The notes under the pieces were generated by a model that was not told the origin of the DNA, made no database searches, and was given only the letters and a program-made list of their open reading frames with translations. A stretch of DNA of 64,000 nt from Mycobacterium malmoense (GTDB lineage Bacteria; Actinomycetota; Actinomycetes; Mycobacteriales; Mycobacteriaceae): positions 62,001-126,000 of the forward strand of contig NZ_CP080999.1 in the NCBI RefSeq assembly GCF_019645855.1, read 5' to 3'. Position numbers and translations under genes: made by a program. Of the stretch, positions 17,518 through 23,974 are shown in pieces (positions within the stretch are counted from its first letter, which is position 1; the number at the start of each line of letters is the position of its first letter).

Positions 17518-17557
17518 TGTCCAAGTTTAATGTCGTGTCCAACAATCGTATTGGACA
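17518..17557. promoter_or_regulatory. TGTCCAA inverted repeat with extra half-site
   Basis: Perfect inverted repeat TGTCCAA-CAATCGTA-TTGGACA at 17536-17557, with a third TGTCCAA at 17518-17524. It lies in the 426-base divergent spacer between the TetR and DJ-1-like genes and does not match the ATGTRA motif, so a second regulator may bind here. The rest of 17399-17632 shows no gene. Confidence 0.45.
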
Positions 17558-17632
17558 ACTCTTGTGTCCCAAGAGCATCGGGACGAACAGCGTCGTTGGG
17601 TGAAATAGGACTTGACTCCGAGAACCACGCTG

Positions 17633-17676
17633 TTGACGCCACGACCATCAATCGCTAATGTGAGCGCCGTACACAT
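17633..17676 (+). promoter_or_regulatory. Promoter and ATGTRA-type operator of the DJ-1-like gene
   Basis: TTGACG at 17633-17638 and TAATGT at 17656-17661 (17-base spacer) form a promoter. The overlapping site ATGTGAGC-GCC-GTACACAT at 17658-17676 is near-identical in layout to the site at 15628-15646. The transcript would have a leader of about 110 bases. Confidence 0.6.
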
Positions 17677-17776
17677 CAGTGCTGGGAGTGCTTTACCCGA
17701 GCGGCCTCCGGGGGATGTGGCGGGGACCGACCCCGTCTGATGACTGGGTGGCATGCACATCGGGAGGAATTGAGTC

Positions 17777-18481
17777 ATGACAAACGTTTTGATGGTGGTT
17801 TCCGCGGCCGATTGTTGGACGCTCAAGGACGGGACAGTGCATCCTTCCGGGTATTGGGCCGAAGAAGTGGCGATGCCCTACCGCATCTTCACCGAGGCAG
17901 GATGGGACATCACCGTCGCCACGCCGGGTGGCAAGCCTCCGACGTTGGATCAGCTCAGCCTTGGGATCTCCGGTGGGATGCCGTGGACGCGCCGCAAAGT
18001 CGAGCGCTACTTGGACCGCATCCAGGATGTGCTCGACCATCCTGTTTCCCTGGACGCTGTCGATCCGGACGACTTCGACTTGATTTTCTATCCCGGCGGG
18101 CATGGCCCCATGGAGGACCTCGCCTACGACAAGACGTCCGGTGCATTGCTGACCCACCGCCTGGCCTCCGGACGTCCACTGGCTCTGCTGTGTCATGCGC
18201 CCGCGGCAGTCTTGGCGGCAATCGGGCCTGGGGGCACATCACCGTTTGCGGGCCGCAAGATGACCGGGCTGTCCAACCGCGAGGAGCTGCTCAACCGCTT
18301 CGCCAAGAAGGCACCGTGGCTGTTGGAGGACAAGTTGAAGGAGGCCGGCGTGGACTACTCCAAGGGTTTTCCATTGCGCCCCCACGTGGTCGTCGACGGA
18401 AACCTCTACACCGGGCAGAATCCACAATCTTCGGAGAAACTCGCGCAGCGCCTCGTGGCCGACATCGATGCCGCCACGTGA
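17777..18481 (+). CDS. DJ-1/PfpI-family protein (Hsp31/glyoxalase III-like)
   Basis: A 234-residue class I glutamine amidotransferase-like protein. The nucleophile elbow LALLCHAPAAVLAAIG contains the catalytic Cys, YPGGHGPMEDLAYD is the acid-containing loop, and LRPHVVVDGNLYTGQNP is the conserved C-terminal segment. Relatives are glyoxalase III or stress chaperone/deglycase-type proteins. ATG 17777 has GGGAGGAA nine bases upstream. Shared promoter structure with the quinone oxidoreductase gene suggests a joint response to reactive carbonyls or quinones. Confidence 0.88.
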   Translation: MTNVLMVVSAADCWTLKDGTVHPSGYWAEEVAMPYRIFTEAGWDITVATPGGKPPTLDQLSLGISGGMPWTRRKVERYLDRIQDVLDHPVSLDAVDPDDFDLIFYPGGHGPMEDLAYDKTSGALLTHRLASGRPLALLCHAPAAVLAAIGPGGTSPFAGRKMTGLSNREELLNRFAKKAPWLLEDKLKEAGVDYSKGFPLRPHVVVDGNLYTGQNPQSSEKLAQRLVADIDAAT

Positions 18482-18503
18482 GGTCCGACGCCCGGCCGTG
18501 GTG

Positions 18504-18555
18504 TTGACAGCGCTTACATCGTGGAGCCAGCTTGATGTAAGCCGTACACACATAC
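18504..18555 (+). promoter_or_regulatory. Promoter region with perfect GCTTACATC inverted repeat
   Basis: TTGACA at 18504-18509 precedes a perfect 9-bp dyad, GCTTACATC at 18512-18520 and GATGTAAGC at 18534-18542, then GTACACAC. The half-sites match those of the other candidate sites of the nearby TetR. It sits 34 bases before the small gene at 18576. Confidence 0.55.
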
Positions 18556-18575
18556 TCAGTGAGGGGGCTGCCGCG

Positions 18576-18779
18576 ATGTCATCGACCCAGCAGGACACCA
18601 TCGACTTGCAGACCGGGACCGGGCGAATGTCTGATGACTTGCGATCGCTCAATCCGATCACGACGATTCAGCTCGACGTCATCACCGAAGGTCAACTCGC
18701 CCTGCACATGCCGGTGCCCATTTCGGTGCCGAGCACGCACCGAGCGCTACAGACGGATGCGGTCCTCGTCGGGGAGTAG
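18576..18779 (+). CDS. Small hypothetical protein
   Basis: A 67-residue protein I do not recognise. It is rich in polar residues and has a C-terminal half of alternating hydrophobics (ITTIQLDVITEGQLALHMPV). No clear Shine-Dalgarno besides GAGGGGG 14 bases upstream. The main support is the promoter/operator directly upstream, which resembles two neighbouring promoters. The gene ends just before a decayed parE segment, so it could itself be a truncated gene joined to the remnant. Confidence 0.45.
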   Translation: MSSTQQDTIDLQTGTGRMSDDLRSLNPITTIQLDVITEGQLALHMPVPISVPSTHRALQTDAVLVGE

Positions 18780-18801
18780 TCACGCATCGGTGAGACCGCG
18801 C

Positions 18802-18893
18802 GCATTGAGCCAGGAACACATCTGGGATTACATCGCTGAGCGCTGGGATGGCGATCAGGCCGAGGAGTACGTGCGTGAAATCCAGTGGGTGTT
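18802..18893 (+). pseudogene. parE remnant
   Basis: In this frame ALSQEHIWDYIAERW and DGDQAEEYVREIQ closely repeat residues 14-35 of the intact ParE at 6626-6931 (LEQIWDYTCERW, DDDQAEEYVREIQ), and the DNA is likewise very similar. There is no ParE N-terminus with its own start, and similarity stops after EIQ, so only about 30 codons of the toxin survive. No parD precedes it. Confidence 0.75.
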
Positions 18894-19062
18894 GGCGCTG
18901 GCTGAGGCACTTGCGCAACCTGCCTCGTGGCATTTGTCTTGCAGGGCAACCACGTTGAGAGATCCCTGAAGTATGTCACGTGGGAGCGGTCAACCCGACG
19001 ACTGAGCCGGACCCGGCGGCCGACTTCGCAGCGGGGCCGGTGTCCTGATCACGGTTAATGGC

Positions 19063-19293
19063 GTGGTGTTAGGCCTTGTGTACAAGTCCAATACAGGCAA
19101 CACAATTCCCATGGTGGTTAAGGTTGGGACCACGGCGTTGCTTGTTGGTCTGGCGCTGGCTTTGCTCGTGTATTCGATCATCTCCGGCACGGTTAACCCG
19201 GTCGGTATCGCAATGGGCGTATTTAATCTGAGCGGCTTCGCATTGATGTACGGCGTGATCTGCCTTGTCTGCGCTTTGATTCGGTCGTCGTGA
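19063..19293 (+). CDS. Small membrane protein
   Basis: A 76-residue protein with two or three hydrophobic spans (TTALLVGLALALLVYSIIS and LSGFALMYGVICLVCALI). GTG 19063 is the likely start. I do not recognise a family. It lies alone downstream of the parE remnant; the base composition is slightly lower in GC than neighbouring genes. Confidence 0.45.
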   Translation: MVLGLVYKSNTGNTIPMVVKVGTTALLVGLALALLVYSIISGTVNPVGIAMGVFNLSGFALMYGVICLVCALIRSS

Positions 19294-19865
19294 AAATGCA
19301 GCGGACAGGCATCAGGGGCCCCGCCGATCCGGTGCCGGCGTGAGCACCGGGCCACGTCGGCCACGTCGTGGTGGTCACAATTGTCACGTGCGTCTCGGCG
19401 TGGGAGGCACATACTTTTGTGCCCACCTTCGAGCGACAATTTGGGTTGCGCGGGAGGGCGTGGTGGAGCTGTCGCTGCGAGGCGGGCACATCGCCTATGC
19501 CGGCCAGCGGGTTACCAATGTGACAAAGGGGATTAACGCCCGACTTTGGCCCACTGCGCACCGGCTGGGGGCGACACGACCCACCGCTTGGTGAGGCCAC
19601 CTCGTGGACCCGCAACCACCGCCAGACGGTGTGTACCAATTTAAGCCAAGTCGGGCCTCACAAGCGACGTCGTCGCCAACCGCTCAACCGCAAGAACCCG
19701 GGAAACCTTCAGGTCGCTCGATGAAACACCCTAGGAGATGGGGGCACACGCAATTCACAGGCTCGCCATAGCGGTCGCCTAACGCGCAACGGAATGATCT
19801 AACCAGGATCCAGATCGCGTGGAATGTAAGCACTTAACGGCAACGCGGTCGCTGGTTAGGGGAAA
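19294..19865. other. Long intergenic stretch without a convincing gene
   Basis: 572 bases with only short, low-quality reading frames on both strands. One hairpin is visible near 19400 (GGCACA and TGTGCC arms around TACTTT), flanked by GTGGG and CCACC, without a following T-tract. No RNA gene recognised. Confidence 0.4.
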
Positions 19866-20573
19866 ATGAGCTACCAGACCGATATGGCCCCCCAGCGCGG
19901 GCAGCTCACCGGGGGCGCCGCCGGGGTTGTGACCAAGCCACGATTGCGCGGCTGGATTCACCTCTACTGCGCTGCCGCGGCCGTCATTGCGGGTACGCCA
20001 CTGGTGGTGGTGTCGTGGGTGGAGGCATCCAAGCGGGCCGGGCACTCGACCCTGACATACGCCCTGGCGATAGTGGCGATGTTTGCCGTAAGCGCCGTTT
20101 ATCACCGCGTTCGCTGGGAGTCGTCGGTCGTCAGGAATTGGATGAGGCGGCTCGACCACTCGATGATCTTCGTGCTCATCGCCGGCAGCTATACACCATT
20201 CGCCAGGCTGGCCATGCCGCGTGCGACCGGGCATGTGGTGCTGGCAATCGTCTGGGGCGGCGCGCTGGCCGGAATCGCGCTGACACTGTTCTGGCCGACG
20301 GCCCCGCGTTGGCTGGGCGTGATGCTCTATCTGCTGCTGGGCTGGGTGGCGGTCTGGTATGCCGGGATGATTCTGCACAACGCCGGCTTGGCCGCGACGG
20401 TGCTGCTGGCCGTGGGCGGCGCGCTGTACAGCATTGGTGCGCTGTGTTATGGACTGCGCTGGCCCGATCTCTGGCCGACGACGTTCGGCTACCACGAGTT
20501 CTTCCACGCGTGCACCGCAGTCGCGGCGATCTGTCAATACATCGCCATCTGGCTCGCGGTCTTCTCGAGCTAA
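19866..20573 (+). CDS. Hemolysin III / PAQR-family membrane protein
   Basis: A 235-residue seven-helix membrane protein of the HlyIII (TrhA/YqfA) family, comparable with M. tuberculosis Rv1085c. Conserved elements are FAVSAVYHRVRWES (Ser, His), RRLDHSMIFVLIAGSYTPFA (Asp-His) and the C-terminal FGYHEFFHACTAVAA (HxxxH), a putative metal-binding set. Function in mycobacteria is not settled; membrane-fluidity sensing and haemolysin activity have been proposed for relatives. AGGGGAAA precedes ATG 19866. Confidence 0.92.
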   Translation: MSYQTDMAPQRGQLTGGAAGVVTKPRLRGWIHLYCAAAAVIAGTPLVVVSWVEASKRAGHSTLTYALAIVAMFAVSAVYHRVRWESSVVRNWMRRLDHSMIFVLIAGSYTPFARLAMPRATGHVVLAIVWGGALAGIALTLFWPTAPRWLGVMLYLLLGWVAVWYAGMILHNAGLAATVLLAVGGALYSIGALCYGLRWPDLWPTTFGYHEFFHACTAVAAICQYIAIWLAVFSS

Positions 20574-20631
20574 TCGGCCGGACCGAACTGCGTGGCGGCC
20601 CCAGACGGAGAACCCACAGGGCGGCAGGCGC

Positions 20632-20898
20632 TTACCTGCCGGTGCGCTCGCGGTGTTTGCACCCCGGCCAGCAGCAGGGCCGGCGCTGGCCTTCTTCCAG
20701 TTCCTCCCGGGTCCGGCGAATGCGGCGCTGTCGGGTCGTCTCTTGCTTGGCATCCTCGACCCAGCAGATGAACTCGTTGCGCGCCAAGGGCGTGATGTCC
20801 CTCCACGCGGCCAGTGCAGTCGAGTTGGCGATCAGCGCCTCGCGCAGGTCGGCGGGCAGCCTGTGCACCACCCCGCCGGGCACTCGCTCACTGCTCAC
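20632..20898 (-). CDS. YdeI/OmpD-associated family protein
   Basis: An 88-residue protein resembling the YdeI/OmpD-associated domain: LPADLREALIANSTALAAWR, then ARNEFICWVEDAKQETTRQ and RRIRRTREELEEGQRR. It ends with a Cys-rich CCWPGCKHR. GTG 20898 is chosen because the frame above it starts at a weak TTG and is not family-like. The function of this family is poorly defined. Confidence 0.75.
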   Translation of the reverse strand: MSSERVPGGVVHRLPADLREALIANSTALAAWRDITPLARNEFICWVEDAKQETTRQRRIRRTREELEEGQRRPCCWPGCKHRERTGR

Positions 20899-21012
20899 GA
20901 GGACAGGGTAGTCCCCATAGGTACGACGTGCGCACAAGGCCTGTCGGCACTCCGATAGCGTGCACAGCCGGTTGCGCTGCGTGACAATCTCTTTGAGGTC
21001 GATCGGGCAGGT

Positions 21013-21366
21013 CTAGTCGGGATGGTTCACGATGTTGAGGATGTTTCCGTCCGGTGCCCGCACGAAGAATCGGCGCACCCCCCACGGCTCCGTGGTTATC
21101 GGATGCACGATCTCATAACCAAGCCCCCGGGCTTCTTCATAGGCTTCTTCGACGTCGTTAGTGAGGACGGAAACGACGGAGTCTGCGGGTGCGCTGGCGT
21201 CGCGCGTGACGAGCTGGACGAACGCCCTTGCGTCGGGTGAGGTGTAGCGGGCCACCCACCCCATGTTGAACTCTTCGACGCTCAGGCCGAGGTAGCCGGT
21301 GTAGAAGCCCTTTGCCGCCTCGACGTCCGCCACTCGAAGGTTGGGCATGATACGGGTCGCGCGCAT
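21013..21366 (-). CDS. VOC (glyoxalase/bleomycin resistance) family protein
   Basis: A 117-residue single vicinal-oxygen-chelate module. MPNLRVADVEAAKGFYTGYL is the first beta-alpha unit and RFFVRAPDGNILNIVNH the metal-ligand C-terminal strand. Substrate unknown. It is the last gene of an AraC-VOC-VOC group on the minus strand, 32 bases after the other VOC gene. Confidence 0.88.
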   Translation of the reverse strand: MRATRIMPNLRVADVEAAKGFYTGYLGLSVEEFNMGWVARYTSPDARAFVQLVTRDASAPADSVVSVLTNDVEEAYEEARGLGYEIVHPITTEPWGVRRFFVRAPDGNILNIVNHPD

Positions 21367-21398
21367 GCGATTCTCCCTCGTCGACGTAGCCACGGTGG

Positions 21399-21800
21399 TC
21401 AGCCTGGCATGGGTTCGCCGGTGTAGTCGCCGAATGACCACAAATTGCCCTCCGGATCCCGGACGGCGAATTCGTTTGCGCCGTAATCGGTCTTGGCCAA
21501 CGGGCGAACGATTTCGGCCTTGTGTGAAAGAACGCGTTCGTAGAGCGCCTGCGGATCGTTGGTGACGACATATCCGCCGGCGGATCCCGGTTCCCGGCAC
21601 CAATTCGTGCCAGGCTTGTGGCTGCCCAGCATGACGCCGCCGATGCCCTCGGGCCAATTCAATTGGGCGTGATCCACTCTGTCGCCGTCGCCGTATCGCG
21701 CCGCGACGACGAACCCGAACGTTTCGATGTAAAAGTCGATGAGTTCGGGAGCGTTATGCGCCTGTAGCGTCAACCAGACGGTTGGATTCGGAGCAGTCAT
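21399..21800 (-). CDS. VOC family protein (PhnB/glyoxalase-like)
   Basis: A 133-residue VOC-fold protein: VWLTLQAHNAPELIDFYIET, GGVMLGSHKPG, and ANEFAVRDPEGNLWSFGDY with the conserved DPxGNxW signature. Its start lies within the 3' end of the AraC-type regulator gene (47-base overlap), so the pair is probably co-translated. Substrate unknown. Confidence 0.88.
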   Translation of the reverse strand: MTAPNPTVWLTLQAHNAPELIDFYIETFGFVVAARYGDGDRVDHAQLNWPEGIGGVMLGSHKPGTNWCREPGSAGGYVVTNDPQALYERVLSHKAEIVRPLAKTDYGANEFAVRDPEGNLWSFGDYTGEPMPG

Positions 21801-22668
21801 GGTCCCACTGTGAATCGAACGAGTGCCCGCCGTCTTGTATGTTTCGGAACTCTTCGGCCAGCCAGGCCCGCGGCGGCACCCCGGCGAACCGGACGAACTC
21901 GCGGGTCAGGTGAGCCTGGTCGCAATAACCGGTGATCGTCGCGACCGCGGCCAGGTCAACCCGGCCCTGCCGTCGCGCCGACGCCGCGATCGTCGCCGTC
22001 GCGTGCTGGAATCGCATCAGCATCGAGACCGCCTTGGGGGATCTGCCGACCTCCCGATGGAACAGCGTCGTCAGGTGCCGGGCGCTCACCCCGACACGAT
22101 CTGCCAACGCGCCGACCGGAATTCGGCCATGGGTGCGCTCCAGCAGAAGCCACGCATGGGCGACCTCGGGCCGCACGGTCACATCCTCTCGGCGCCCCCG
22201 GCCGTCCACAAGGTACCCGGCGACAGTCGCGAACACCTTGGGCCATCGGTGCGCTTCGGCCACGCGCTCGGGAAGCTCTCGCGCGTGCCGACCGAGGACT
22301 TCCACCGCGTTGTAGCCGGCGACGGGCAGCTCGGCGCTGGGTATGCCGAACAGTGCGCGTGATGCCAAGGGGTGCACCGCCAGCTGCACACCCGCCTGGC
22401 CGCGCCGTTGCCGCACATGGCTGGCCTGCATGTGGAGCCCGCTGAGGATCAGTGGGTTGGGCCGGGCACCCGCCAGCGCGTCGGCGGTGTCTGCGGCTTC
22501 CACTCCGTCGTCGAGGCTGACGATGAACGTCAACGTCGACGATGGCATGCCACGGTGCACCGTCTCGGGCACATCCAGCGCGCGGTAGCCCACCATCGAT
22601 GTGATGCCGGGGGCGCTGCGCGGCGGCGCCACCACGAACTCCCAGCTGCGCTGAATTTCGTCGACCAT
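21754..22668 (-). CDS. AraC-family transcriptional regulator
   Basis: A 304-residue regulator with a C-terminal double HTH: IPVGALADRVGVSARHLTTL, FHREVGRSPKAVSMLMRFQ and DLAAVATITGYCDQAHLTRE followed by RFAGVPPRAW. The N-terminal part is a DUF6597-like effector domain. ATG 22668 is preferred; the frame above it lacks homology. It leads two overlapping VOC genes and presumably controls them. Confidence 0.9.
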   Translation of the reverse strand: MVDEIQRSWEFVVAPPRSAPGITSMVGYRALDVPETVHRGMPSSTLTFIVSLDDGVEAADTADALAGARPNPLILSGLHMQASHVRQRRGQAGVQLAVHPLASRALFGIPSAELPVAGYNAVEVLGRHARELPERVAEAHRWPKVFATVAGYLVDGRGRREDVTVRPEVAHAWLLLERTHGRIPVGALADRVGVSARHLTTLFHREVGRSPKAVSMLMRFQHATATIAASARRQGRVDLAAVATITGYCDQAHLTREFVRFAGVPPRAWLAEEFRNIQDGGHSFDSQWDHDCSESNRLVDATGA

Positions 22669-22918
22669 CACGAGTAACGCTAGCGTGGTGCGTGTGTGAG
22701 AGCGACGGTGCCACTGTGTCGCGGGTCCGGTGTACCCCGTGCGCGGCGGATCGCCAGCGCCGCCCCCGCCAGTCAGAAGCCAATTGCGCGCTGCCGTCAT
22801 TCAATTCGTCACGGCGCAAACTCATGGGAGTGGCAGCGGGAATATCGCCGCCCGGGTGATCGGAGAAACGTAACCTCGCGCAATAGCGGCAGGCTCAGAA
22901 TCGACGGAGGGCGCGGCA

Positions 22919-23831
22919 TTGGAACGGTTGGAACAGGCAGGGTCACCACGAGACGACCACCGATACGTGATCGTCGGCGCCGGCGCCATCGGCGGCGCCG
23001 TGGGCGCGATGTTGACGCGGGCCGGTGTTCCCGCGGTGTTGGTGGCGCGAGGTCGGCACGCCGAGGTACTAGCGGCCGCGGGCATGACACTGAATCGGAA
23101 CCGCGGGCGAGCGACTGCCCGTGATGACCGCCCTCAACGGCGTTGCCGCCGAAGAGAAAGCGCTGCGGTATTTCCGTCGGGTATTCGGTGTCTGCGTCTG
23201 GCTGCCCGCGGTGCACCTCGAACCGGGTGAGGTGATCGTGCGGTCGTGGCCGGTGGCCGGCCAATTCCACATCGCACGGTGGCCCGCGTCGATCGGCACC
23301 CGCGACGATGCCGACTTCTTGACGGGGCTCGCCGAGACGTGGAGCGCCGCCGGAATCCGGGTGCGCACCCCCGCCGACGTCGCCTCCTGGAAGTACAACA
23401 AGCTACTGAGCAACCTCGGCAATGCCGTGGGCGCCCTGACCGCCGAGGCGGCCGACGCCGGCGAGGTGGTGGCCGCGGTGCGCAGCGAAGGCGAAAAGGT
23501 GTTGCGGCATGCGGGAATCGAATTCGTCTCGTTCGAGACATCCACGGCGGCGCGGGCGGACGGACCGACCATACGCGCGGTGCCCGGATGGAACGCCGGG
23601 CCCAGCAACTCCACTTGGCAGTCGTTGAGCCGCCACACCGGTGACGTGGAGACCGACTTTCTCAACGGGGAGATCGTCAGGCTTGCTCACCGGCACGGCA
23701 TCACGGCGCCGCTCAATGCCGCGCTGGCACGCGTGGCACGCGGAGCGGTCCAGGACGGCCTCGGGCCGGGCCGTCACTCGGCGGCACGACTGGCCGAACT
23801 GCTTGGGATAGGCGCGATTACCACGCCGTGA
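22919..23831 (+). pseudogene. Broken ketopantoate reductase (ApbA/PanE family)
   Basis: The N-terminal NADP-binding piece (YVIVGAGAIGGAVGAML, AVLVARGRHAEVLAAAG) is in the frame starting at 22919. After ALNRN-like sequence near 23100 the family continues in another frame: ALNGVAAEEKALRYFRRVFG, GVCVWLPAVHLEPGEVIV, SWKYNKLLSNLGNAVGAL, ending at 23831. The shift coincides with loss of roughly 60-80 codons between strand 2 and the catalytic Lys region. So a deletion with frameshift has split the gene; the second part alone could still be translated from ATG 23121 but lacks the cofactor site. Confidence 0.8.
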
Positions 23832-23974
23832 TGCCGTTACCGCCGTCTGTTCGGGCCGTCATCCGACGGACGTGCATTGTTCGCCTTCTGGTAACCGGCG
23901 GGCGGATTCGGTCTGCGAACCTTGACCGACGCTCCGGTACGGAGAAATCGCCGCGACTCTCGGAAAGGGCGGCC

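Noticed and set aside
19294..19865. tRNA or small RNA gene in the long spacer
   Set aside because: No cloverleaf, no T-loop consensus GGTTCGANNCC and no CCA-compatible acceptor stem were found.
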